From Oscillospiraceae bacterium (GTDB lineage Bacteria; Bacillota; Clostridia; Oscillospirales; Ruminococcaceae), in contig JAFSCU010000043.1 in NCBI GenBank assembly GCA_017436575.1, forward strand, positions 47,948 through 111,947: a stretch of DNA of 64,000 nt, given 5' to 3'. The notes under the pieces were generated by a model. The model did no database searches. It was not told the origin of the DNA and worked only from the letters and a program-made list of their open reading frames with translations. Positions within the stretch are counted from its first letter, which is position 1. The number at the start of each line of letters is the position of its first letter. Below are positions 55,761-64,000 of the stretch, piece after piece. Made by a program: the position numbers and the translations under genes.

Positions 55761-57047
55761 ATGGAAATTATCAGAAATGAAAAAGTTGCTGAAAATACAG
55801 TTGAACTTGAATTCAAAGTATCAGCAGAAGAATTTGAAAAAGCACTGACAGCTGCTTTCAGAAAAGCAAACAAAGAAATCACAGTTCCTGGTTTCAGAAA
55901 AGGTAAAGCACCAAGAAATGTTGTAGAAAAAATGTTTGGTCAGGAAATCTTCTTCAATGATGCTATCGACGAAATCCTGCCACAGGCTTACGAAGATGCA
56001 GTTAAAGAAGCAGGTCTGGTAGTAGTTGCAAGACCAGAACTGGATATTACAACATGCACAAGAGAAGAAGGCTTTACAGTAAAAGCTACTTTGACAACAT
56101 ACCCAGAAGTTAAACTTGGTCAGTATAAAGGTCTGAAAGTTGAAAAAACAGTTATCCCAGTATCCGATGAACTGATTGAAGCTGAACTGATGAACCTGCA
56201 GGACAGAAATGCAAGACTTGTTTCTGTATCTGACAGAGCTGCTCAGCTGGACGACACAGCTAACATCGACTTTGAAGGCTTTGCTGACGGCGTTGCTTTT
56301 GAAGGTGGTAAAGGCGAAGGTTTTGATCTGCTTCTTGGTTCAGGTCAGTTTATCCCTGGCTTTGAAGAACAGATCGTTGGCCACAACATCGGCGATGAAT
56401 TCGATGTAGAAGTAACATTCCCAACAGAATACCACGCTGAAGAACTGGCTGGCAAACCAGCAGTTTTCAAAACAAAACTGAACGAAATCAAAGTTAAAGA
56501 ACTGCCAGAAATCGATGATGAATTTGCTAAAGATGTAAGTGAATTTGATACACTGGAAGAACTGAAAGCAAACATCAAAGAAGTTAAAGGTGAAGAAGCT
56601 GACAGAGCTGCTGAAATGGATATGGAAAACAAACTGGTTTCTCAGGTTGTTGAAGGTATGGAAGCAAACATCCCAGAAGCTATGTTCGAAACAAGAGTTG
56701 ACGACATGGTAAATGATTTTGCCAACAGACTGTCACAGCAGGGCCTTTCTATCGAACTGTACCTGCAGTACACACAGATGGATATGGAAAGCTTCAGAAA
56801 AACATTCAGAGAACAGGCTGAAGAACAGGTAAAAATCCGTCTTGCTCTGGAAGCAGTAGTTAAAGCTGAAGAAATTACAGCTTCTGACGAAGAATACGAA
56901 GAAGAGCTGATGAAAGCTGCAACAGCTTACAACTTCCCACTGCCAGAACTGAGAAAAATGATTCCGGTTGAAGAAGTAAAACACGACCTTGCAGTTCAGA
57001 AGGCTATTGATTTCATCAAAGCAAACGCTGAAATCACAAACGCATAA
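55761..57047 (+). CDS. tig: Trigger factor
   Basis: Ribosome-bound chaperone and peptidyl-prolyl isomerase, 428 aa. The N-terminal ribosome-binding signature VPGFRKGKAPR lies near residues 43-53; an FKBP-type domain spans about 150-245 (ANIDFEGFADGVAFEGG, shown in part), then the helical C-terminal arms. AAGGAG precedes the ATG. Codon use is strongly biased to preferred codons, implying high expression. tig-clpP-clpX-lon is the common clostridial order. Confidence 0.97.
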   Translation: MEIIRNEKVAENTVELEFKVSAEEFEKALTAAFRKANKEITVPGFRKGKAPRNVVEKMFGQEIFFNDAIDEILPQAYEDAVKEAGLVVVARPELDITTCTREEGFTVKATLTTYPEVKLGQYKGLKVEKTVIPVSDELIEAELMNLQDRNARLVSVSDRAAQLDDTANIDFEGFADGVAFEGGKGEGFDLLLGSGQFIPGFEEQIVGHNIGDEFDVEVTFPTEYHAEELAGKPAVFKTKLNEIKVKELPEIDDEFAKDVSEFDTLEELKANIKEVKGEEADRAAEMDMENKLVSQVVEGMEANIPEAMFETRVDDMVNDFANRLSQQGLSIELYLQYTQMDMESFRKTFREQAEEQVKIRLALEAVVKAEEITASDEEYEEELMKAATAYNFPLPELRKMIPVEEVKHDLAVQKAIDFIKANAEITNA

Positions 57048-57099
57048 TTTTTACTGTTATAGCCTAAACTAACTAATGAAAGAAATTGGAGGTTATTTT

Positions 57100-57681
57100 A
57101 TGGCATTAGTACCAGTAGTAGTTGAACAGACAAGCAGAGGAGAAAGATCTTACGATATTTTTTCCCGTCTGCTTAACGATAGAATTATAATGCTGTCTGA
57201 TGAAGTAAATGATGCAACAGCCAGTCTTGTTGTTGCACAGTTGCTCTATCTTGAAGGACAGGACCCTGATAAAGATATTCATCTTTACATCAACAGCCCA
57301 GGCGGTTCCATTACAGCAGGTATGGCTATATATGATACAATGCAGTACATCAAATGCGATGTATCTACTATCTGTATCGGTATGGCTGCATCTATGGGCG
57401 CATTTCTGCTGGCTGCAGGTGCAAAAGGCAAACGCTATGCACTGCCAAACAGCGAAATTATGATTCACCAGCCACTTGGCGGCATGCAGGGTCAGGCTTC
57501 AGATATTAAAATTCATGCTGACAGAATTATTAAAATGAAAGAAAAGCTGAACACAATTCTGGCTGAAAGAACAGGCCAGACACTGGAAAAAGTTACAGCT
57601 GACACAGACCGTGACAATTTCCTGTCTGCACAGGAAGCCTGTGAATATGGTCTGATTGACAAAGTGATTGAGCACAGATAA
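57100..57681 (+). CDS. clpP: ATP-dependent Clp protease proteolytic subunit
   Basis: Serine peptidase that forms the tetradecameric barrel working with ClpX. 193 aa; catalytic Ser98 (GMAASMGAF), His123 (MIHQPLGG) and Asp172 (TDRDNF) match the family spacing. Start ATG 57100 follows GGAGGT (57088-57093); an in-frame ATG at 57076 has no ribosome site. No CtsR or CIRCE operator was seen upstream. Confidence 0.97.
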   Translation: MALVPVVVEQTSRGERSYDIFSRLLNDRIIMLSDEVNDATASLVVAQLLYLEGQDPDKDIHLYINSPGGSITAGMAIYDTMQYIKCDVSTICIGMAASMGAFLLAAGAKGKRYALPNSEIMIHQPLGGMQGQASDIKIHADRIIKMKEKLNTILAERTGQTLEKVTADTDRDNFLSAQEACEYGLIDKVIEHR

Positions 57682-57690
57682 CGGAGAAAT

Positions 57691-58980
<1,290 letters not shown>

Positions 58981-58985
58981 TTTAT

Positions 58986-59013
58986 AAGAGACGTCTTATG
59001 GCGTCTCTTTTTA
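58986..59013 (+). terminator. Terminator after clpX
   Basis: AAGAGACG (58986-58993) pairs with CGTCTCTT (59002-59009), followed by a T-rich run. It separates clpPX from lon. Confidence 0.9.
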
Positions 59014-59030
59014 TTTTAAATATGGCTCTA

Positions 59031-59059
59031 TTGAAAAAATCTTTTATATTTGTTATAAT
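59031..59059 (+). promoter_or_regulatory. Promoter of lon
   Basis: TTGAAA (59031-59036), 17-nt spacer, TATAAT (59054-59059). No heat-shock operator overlaps it. Confidence 0.85.
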
Positions 59060-59098
59060 ATAAATTCAAGTGTATCCAAATTTTATAAGGAGGTAATT

Positions 59099-61444
59099 AT
59101 GTCTGTTAAAGTAAAAGTAAAGACTGACAAAATAGGTGAATATCTGCATTTGCCTGCAATCGCATTGCGTGGTCTTGTTATCTTTCCAAACAGTATTGTT
59201 CATTTTGATGTAGGCAGAGAAAAATCTGTAAATGCCGTAAATGAAGCAATGGCAAATGACAGAATGATTTATCTTGTCCCACAGGTAGATATGGATGTAG
59301 AAGACCCCGGTAAAGCTGATGTGTACGATGTAGGCGTTGTGGCTGAAATCAAACAGGTGCTTAAACTTCAGGAGGGTCTGGTAAAGGTTATGGTAGATGC
59401 CAAATACCGTGCCAAAACAGTTGATATAGAACAGGGAAATAAATTTATCAGTGCACTGACAAAAAATTATCCTGTAAATAAAATTCGTTCAGGCAGAGAA
59501 AATGTGGCGGAAGCTCTTGTGCGTTCAATTAAAGAAATGTTTGAAGCTTATCTTACAGTTGCTCCAAAACTTTCAAAGGAAGTTATATCTAAAATTTTCC
59601 TTTCTGATGAACCAAATCAGCTTTGTGAAAACATAGCTGCCAATATTATGTTCAGAGTGGAAGACAAACTGGCTGTTCTTACAGAATCTTCTTTGGAAAA
59701 AAGAATGAATTATGTTCTTAAATTCCTTAAAAATGAGTTTGAAGTTCTGAAAATAGAAGCTGACATAAAAACAAAAGTTCATGCTGAAATGGACAGAAGC
59801 CAGAAAGAATATTATCTTCGTCAGCAGATGAAGACAATTTCTGAAGAATTGGATGAAGGTGAAGATACTGTAAAAGAAAGTGATGAGTATAAACAGAAAA
59901 TTATTGCTTTGGGACTTTCCGATGACAGAACAGACAAACTGATGAAAGAAGTAAATCGTCTTTCAAAAATGATGGGCTCTTCACAGGAAGCAGCAGTTAT
60001 CAGAACATATCTGGATACCTGTATTTCATTGCCTTGGAATGTTTCTACAAAAGAACAGGCAAATGTAATAAAAGCTGAACAGATATTGAATAAAGGCCAC
60101 TATGGTATGGAGAAAGTTAAAGAAAAAGTGCTTGAAATTCTTTCCGTTCGCCAGCTTAAAGAAGATGTAAAAGGTCAGATTATTTGTCTGGTTGGTCCTC
60201 CAGGTGTAGGTAAAACAAGTATTGCATCTTCTATTGCAGAATGCCTTGGCCGTAATTTTGTCCGTGTATCACTGGGTGGCGTAAGGGACGAAAGTGAAAT
60301 CAGAGGCCACAGAAGAACTTATGTGGGAGCTATGCCTGGCAAAATTGCCACTTCACTTATAAATGCCAAATCAAACAATCCGGTTATTCTGCTGGATGAA
60401 ATTGACAAACTGGCAGGTGATTTCCGTGGTGACCCTGCTTCTGCCTTGCTGGAAGTTCTGGACAGTGAACAGAATCACGCCTTCAATGACCACTACATAG
60501 ATATGCCTATTGACCTGAGCAATGTGTTTTTTATTGCTACTGCCAATAATATGAGCACTATTCCAGCTCCTTTGTTGGACAGAATGGATATTATCGAACT
60601 TTCTTCCTATACAAGAGAAGAAAAATTCAATATTGCAAAAAGACATCTGATTCCTAAACAGCTGGAAAAGAACGGCATGAAACCGTATGTCAAATTCAAT
60701 GATAGTGGAATATATGAAATTATCGATTGCTATACCAAAGAAGCCGGCGTAAGAACTCTGGAAAGAACAATTGTTGATTTGCTGAGAAAATGCGCTAAAA
60801 TAATTGCATCCGGTAAAGCTAAAAAAGTTTCAATCACCAAAAATAAAGTAATCGAATTGTTGGGTGCTGAAAAATTCAAACCTAATAATCTTGACCTGAC
60901 TGATACTGTTGGTGTTGCAAACGGTCTTGCATGGACCAGTGTAGGCGGTGAAATGCTGCCGATAGAAGTTACTGTTATTCCTAATGGTAATGGCCGACTG
61001 GAACTGACAGGCAGTCTGGGTGATGTTATGAAAGAATCATGCAAAATTGCTTTAAGTTATATTAAGGCAAATGCAGAAAAATATGGCATTACAACAGACT
61101 TTTCAAAAATTGACATTCATATTCATGCACCTGAAGGTGCTGTGCCAAAAGATGGTCCATCTGCCGGCATTACACTTACAACTGCACTTTTATCAGTATT
61201 GACACAGAGAAGTGTAAAAGGTGATGTTGCCATGACAGGTGAAGTAACATTGCAGGGCAGAGTGCTGCCAATCGGTGGCTTGAAAGAAAAAGCAATGGCT
61301 GCATACAGAGAAGGAATAAAAACAGTAATTATTCCTTATGACAATCAGCCTAACCTGCAGGATGTTGACATTAAAGTTAAAGAACAGATTAAATTTGTGC
61401 CTGTAAAAACTATTGACCAGGCAATAAGTGTAAATCTTAATTAG
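59099..61444 (+). CDS. lon: ATP-dependent protease LonA
   Basis: Soluble AAA+ serine protease for damaged and regulatory proteins, 781 aa. N-terminal substrate-binding LON domain (LPAIALRGLVIFPN near residue 18), long helical linker, Walker A GPPGVGKT near 367, and C-terminal peptidase with catalytic Ser in KDGPSAGIT near 685 and Lys in GGLKEKAMAA near 728. AAGGAGG precedes the ATG. engB begins 7 nt after the stop and is probably cotranscribed. Confidence 0.98.
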   Translation: MSVKVKVKTDKIGEYLHLPAIALRGLVIFPNSIVHFDVGREKSVNAVNEAMANDRMIYLVPQVDMDVEDPGKADVYDVGVVAEIKQVLKLQEGLVKVMVDAKYRAKTVDIEQGNKFISALTKNYPVNKIRSGRENVAEALVRSIKEMFEAYLTVAPKLSKEVISKIFLSDEPNQLCENIAANIMFRVEDKLAVLTESSLEKRMNYVLKFLKNEFEVLKIEADIKTKVHAEMDRSQKEYYLRQQMKTISEELDEGEDTVKESDEYKQKIIALGLSDDRTDKLMKEVNRLSKMMGSSQEAAVIRTYLDTCISLPWNVSTKEQANVIKAEQILNKGHYGMEKVKEKVLEILSVRQLKEDVKGQIICLVGPPGVGKTSIASSIAECLGRNFVRVSLGGVRDESEIRGHRRTYVGAMPGKIATSLINAKSNNPVILLDEIDKLAGDFRGDPASALLEVLDSEQNHAFNDHYIDMPIDLSNVFFIATANNMSTIPAPLLDRMDIIELSSYTREEKFNIAKRHLIPKQLEKNGMKPYVKFNDSGIYEIIDCYTKEAGVRTLERTIVDLLRKCAKIIASGKAKKVSITKNKVIELLGAEKFKPNNLDLTDTVGVANGLAWTSVGGEMLPIEVTVIPNGNGRLELTGSLGDVMKESCKIALSYIKANAEKYGITTDFSKIDIHIHAPEGAVPKDGPSAGITLTTALLSVLTQRSVKGDVAMTGEVTLQGRVLPIGGLKEKAMAAYREGIKTVIIPYDNQPNLQDVDIKVKEQIKFVPVKTIDQAISVNLN

Positions 61445-61451
61445 GTGAAAA

Positions 61452-62036
61452 ATGATTATTAAAAAAGCAGAATTTTTTGCTGCTTTCGGTACAAATAAAC
61501 AGCTTCCGGCATCTGTAAAACCGGAAGTTGTATTTTCCGGTCGCAGTAATGTTGGTAAATCCAGCCTTATAAATAAACTTTGCAACAGAAAAAATCTGGC
61601 CAGAGTATCTGGTGAACCAGGCAAAACAGGTACCATCAATTTTTATACAGTCAACGATTTTTACATTGTTGACCTGCCAGGTTATGGATTTGCAAAAGTA
61701 AGTGATAAAGAAAGACAGAGATGGGATAAACTTATCAATTCCTACTTTGAAACAGGCCGTGGCATTAATCTTGTAGTACAGCTTATAGACTGCCGCAGAG
61801 AGCCGTCAAATGATGACTATATGATGCTGGAGTATCTTTCACACCATAATATTCCTTTTATTATTGCTCTTACAAAAGGTGATAAACTGAATAAAACACA
61901 GCAGAATGCTGCTGTAGAACAGTTTAAGGAATATTGCCGGGGTTATAGCTGGTCAGATGTTATTCTTACAAGTGTGCCAAAAAATATCGGGATAGATACA
62001 TTAAGCAGCACAATTGAAGGCTTTTTGGGAGAATAA
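61452..62036 (+). CDS. engB: Ribosome biogenesis GTP-binding protein EngB/YsxC
   Basis: 194-residue essential GTPase of 50S assembly. G1 GRSNVGKSSLINKL near residues 31-44, G2 region GKTGTINFY, G3 DLPGYGFAKV near 74, and G4 TKGD near 141. AGGTG precedes the ATG. The lon-engB pairing is conserved in Firmicutes. Confidence 0.97.
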   Translation: MIIKKAEFFAAFGTNKQLPASVKPEVVFSGRSNVGKSSLINKLCNRKNLARVSGEPGKTGTINFYTVNDFYIVDLPGYGFAKVSDKERQRWDKLINSYFETGRGINLVVQLIDCRREPSNDDYMMLEYLSHHNIPFIIALTKGDKLNKTQQNAAVEQFKEYCRGYSWSDVILTSVPKNIGIDTLSSTIEGFLGE

Positions 62037-62038
62037 TT

Positions 62039-62788
62039 ATGTCATATAAAGAATTCAGTTATTTTTATGATTATTTCAACTATAATGCCGACTATGACAA
62101 GCTGTTTAAAAATATAATTTCTCTTGCAAAACAGGGTGGTGTTACCCAAGGTATCGTATGTGACCTGGGCTGTGGCACAGGTGAATTGGCTTTTCGTTTT
62201 AACAGCGCCGGCTTTGATGTAATAGCGGTGGACAATTCTGACGAAATGTTGGATGTTCTCTTTGATAAAAGAGATGAAGCAGAGGCATATAATATACAGA
62301 TTCTTAAACAGGATATTACTCAGCTGGATATGTATGGCACTGTAGATCTGTTTACATGTACATTTGACACTGTAAACCATCTTGAAGGTGCGCAGGCTGT
62401 ACAGAAGCTTTTTGACAGGGTTTCATTGTTTATGGACCCTGACGGTGTGTTTATCTTTGATATGAATACCAGGTATAAACATATTAACGTATTGAAAAAT
62501 GAAGTATTTGACTTTATAGACGAAGAAGCTGACTGTCATTGGCGAAATACTCTTTATGATAATGAAAACAGAACAAAAATTTCCATTACAATAAATGATA
62601 AACATGCCGGTGAAGTGTACAGTGAAGAATTTTTTGAATATTATTATAATCTTGAAGATGTGCTTTCCATGCTGAAAAAAGCAGGTCTTAAAGTTATAAA
62701 GCTTATAGATGGGGAATCTTTTAAAGATATAAAAGAAGATACTCAGAGATATTTGTTTATGGTTAAAAAGGAGCATAGCAATGGCTAA
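62039..62788 (+). CDS. Class I SAM-dependent methyltransferase
   Basis: 249-residue methyltransferase with SAM loop VCDLGCGTGELAF near residues 40-52, acidic strand-2 end VIAVDNSDEML and strand-4 CTFDTVNHL. The layout (short N-terminal helix YFYDYFNY, Methyltransf_25-type core, C-terminal beta addition with YYYNLEDVLSML) is like small-molecule methyltransferases common in Clostridia. The substrate is unknown. It is 2 nt after engB and overlaps hslO by 8 nt, so it belongs to the lon transcript. Confidence 0.87.
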   Translation: MSYKEFSYFYDYFNYNADYDKLFKNIISLAKQGGVTQGIVCDLGCGTGELAFRFNSAGFDVIAVDNSDEMLDVLFDKRDEAEAYNIQILKQDITQLDMYGTVDLFTCTFDTVNHLEGAQAVQKLFDRVSLFMDPDGVFIFDMNTRYKHINVLKNEVFDFIDEEADCHWRNTLYDNENRTKISITINDKHAGEVYSEEFFEYYYNLEDVLSMLKKAGLKVIKLIDGESFKDIKEDTQRYLFMVKKEHSNG

Positions 62789-63665
62789 AATAATTAGAGC
62801 AATTTCTGATATGGGCGGTGTTGTAATCACAGTTATAGACTCAACAGACATTGTAAAAAGAATGGAAGAAATTCATCAGACATCTGCAGTGGTAAGTGCT
62901 GCATTGGGCAGATTTCTTACTGCATCACAGCTGATGGCTGCCAATCTGAAAAGTGTTGATGATTCCATCACATTACGTATTAAAGCTGATGGTCCTATCG
63001 GACTGCTTACAGTTGGATGTGACGGCAGAGGCAACTGCAAAGGTTATGTGGAAAATAATATAGTTGAACTGCCACTGCGTGCAGACGGCAAACTGGATGT
63101 TGGCGGTGCTGTAGGCAGAGATGGATTTTTGTATGTTGTAAAAGACATTGGTCTTAAAGAACCGTATGTAGGCAGTATCCCACTGGAAAGCGGCGAAATT
63201 GCTGAAGATATTACTGCTTACTATGCATATTCTGAACAGATTCCAACTGTATGTGCACTGGGTGTTCTGGTAAATCCTGACCTTACAATCAAAAGAGCGG
63301 GTGGTTATCTGTTACAGTTGCTGCCAGGTGCTACAGATGAAGAAATCACAATGCTGGAAAACAATATAAAAAATGTTAAAAGCATTACTTCATTTTTTGA
63401 AAGTAATAAAACAGTATATGATGTAGTAGATACAGTTCTGGAAGGTTTCAATCCAAATATTCTTGATGAAAGTGAAGTGCATTATCACTGTGACTGTAAC
63501 CGTGACAGGGTAGAAAAAGCGCTTATCAGCATTGGTATTAAAGATCTTGAAATGCTGCGTGATGAAGAAGAACAGATTGAAATGGGTTGTCAATACTGTG
63601 ATGCCAAATACTATTTCACTAAAAAAGATTTGGATAGAATGATCAAAACACTTAAAAATAAATAA
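62781..63665 (+). CDS. hslO: Redox-regulated chaperone Hsp33
   Basis: Holdase activated by oxidation and unfolding. 294 aa. The C-terminal zinc switch uses Cys237, Cys239, Cys270 and Cys273 (HCDCN and CQYC), all present. The N-terminal domain has TASQLMAANLK near residue 48 and VEGVGGD-like regions replaced by VGGAVGRDGFL. AAGGAG precedes the ATG within the methyltransferase gene. It ends the chaperone and protease cluster. Confidence 0.96.
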   Translation: MAKIIRAISDMGGVVITVIDSTDIVKRMEEIHQTSAVVSAALGRFLTASQLMAANLKSVDDSITLRIKADGPIGLLTVGCDGRGNCKGYVENNIVELPLRADGKLDVGGAVGRDGFLYVVKDIGLKEPYVGSIPLESGEIAEDITAYYAYSEQIPTVCALGVLVNPDLTIKRAGGYLLQLLPGATDEEITMLENNIKNVKSITSFFESNKTVYDVVDTVLEGFNPNILDESEVHYHCDCNRDRVEKALISIGIKDLEMLRDEEEQIEMGCQYCDAKYYFTKKDLDRMIKTLKNK

Positions 63666-63731
63666 TTATATTGTTGTTTTGGTTAAATATTTAAGTTCTT
63701 GAAAATATTTGAAAAAAATTCAAAAAAAGTG

Positions 63732-63759
63732 TTGACAAATCTGAAATCAGTGGTATAAT
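63732..63759 (+). promoter_or_regulatory. Promoter of the tRNA cluster
   Basis: TTGACA (63732-63737), 16-nt spacer, TATAAT (63754-63759) preceded by TGG. Both hexamers are perfect and lie 23 nt before the first tRNA, as expected for stable RNA. Confidence 0.9.
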
Positions 63760-63781
63760 AATTAACGTTGCCGAGAGTTAT

Positions 63782-63854
63782 GGGAGCATAGCTCAGCTGG
63801 GAGAGCATCTGCCTTACAAGCAGAGGGTCACAGGTTCGAGCCCTGGTGTTCCCA
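63782..63854 (+). tRNA. tRNA-Val (anticodon TAC)
   Basis: 73 nt. Acceptor GGGAGCA (63782-63788) pairs with TGTTCCC; D arm AGCTCAGCTGGGAGAGC; anticodon loop CTTACAA, anticodon TAC, on a TCTGC/GCAGA stem; T loop GGTTCGAGCC. Discriminator A63854 is followed by CCC, so the CCA end is not encoded. A 9-bp helix can form between its two flanks. Confidence 0.95.
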
Positions 63855-63874
63855 CCCAATCTCGGCGACAAAAT

Positions 63875-63950
63875 GCGGGTTTAGCTCATCTGGTAGAGCG
63901 CCACCTTGCCAAGGTGGAGGTAGCGAGTTCGAGCCTCGTAACCCGCTCCA
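63875..63950 (+). tRNA. tRNA-Gly (anticodon GCC)
   Basis: 76 nt including an encoded CCA. Acceptor GCGGGTT (63875-63881) pairs with AACCCGC (63940-63946); anticodon loop TTGCCAA on a CCACC/GGTGG stem gives anticodon GCC; T loop GAGTTCGAGCCTC. Discriminator T63947 then CCA 63948-63950. Confidence 0.95.
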
Positions 63951-63974
63951 GCATCCTTGAAAGAGGAAAAGTGT

Positions 63975-64000
63975 GGGAGCATAGCTCAGCTGGGAGAGCA
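63975..64000 (+). tRNA. 5' part of a third tRNA, cut by the window end
   Basis: The 26 visible bases are identical to the first 26 bases of the tRNA-Val at 63782 (acceptor GGGAGCA, D arm AGCTCAGCTGGGAGAGC). Probably a second tRNA-Val copy, but the anticodon lies outside the window. Confidence 0.8.

Noticed and set aside
57048-57099. CtsR or CIRCE heat-shock operators near tig, clpP or lon
   Set aside because: I looked for the CIRCE inverted repeat and the direct GGTCAAA repeat upstream of tig, clpP, clpX and lon and found neither.
63683-63871. Minus-strand open frame over tRNA-Val (a product beginning near MSPRLGGNTRARTCD)
   Set aside because: This is the familiar false protein read from the complement of a tRNA gene. 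The tRNA structure fully explains the sequence.

Overview
The window is a compact, AT-rich core-genome segment of an endospore-forming Firmicute, most likely class Clostridia. Support for this: a forespore sigma factor gene (sigG) with ylmC, a complete spoIIIAA-AH operon, a GerA-type germinant receptor operon and yunB; both PolC and DnaE replicases; GatCAB amidotransferase; a tyrosyl T-box; and the clostridial order rpsB-tsf-pyrH-frr-uppS-cdsA-dxr-rseP-ispG-polC. There is no insertion sequence, prophage, CRISPR array or obvious recent island. Nearly all genes lie on the + strand, often with 1-20 nt overlaps.

Layout. 1-920: end of sigG, then ylmC. 959-2857: rpsB-tsf with a consensus promoter, a structured leader and a terminator. 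2860-5010: a three-gene accessory block (tiny membrane protein; solute-binding-like protein without signal peptide on the minus strand; alpha/beta hydrolase) splitting tsf from pyrH. 5060-16450: pyrH, frr, uppS, cdsA, dxr, rseP, ispG, polC and a TIM-barrel gene, joining RNA turnover, ribosome recycling, isoprenoid and phospholipid synthesis, membrane proteolysis and replication. 16450-21241: nrdR, then a DUF421-DUF4363 pair divergent from the germination operon. 21258-29488: one apparent operon, hprK-glk-murB-whiA-dnaE-pfkA. 29491-35465: yunB, ligA and gatCAB. 35502-38463: adenine deaminase and a methyltransferase. 38466-42998: spoIIIAA-AH, the mother-cell channel complex. 43001-53276: Asp23, nusB, a TsaD-like paralogue, xseA-xseB, ispA, a DUF212 protein, dxs, tlyA, nadK, argR, recN. 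53273-54920: Tyr T-box and tyrS. 54910-63665: metallophosphatase, trigger factor, clpP, clpX, lon, engB, methyltransferase, hslO, a chaperone and protease cluster. 63732-64000: start of a tRNA cluster (Val, Gly, a third cut by the window end).

Functionally the segment joins isoprenoid synthesis (dxs, dxr, ispG, ispA, uppS), DNA replication and repair (polC, dnaE, ligA, recN, xseAB), carbon control (hprK, glk, pfkA), protein quality control (tig, clpPX, lon, hslO) and several stages of spore formation and germination. Most vegetative promoters recognised have a 17-nt spacer. I found no convincing new multi-gene system. The best second-look items are the rpsB leader, the signal-less solute-binding protein, the TsaD-like paralogue, the DUF421/germination arrangement, the helix bracketing tRNA-Val, and gaps in expected synteny (no rapZ/yvcK after murB; no spoIVB-spo0A after recN).
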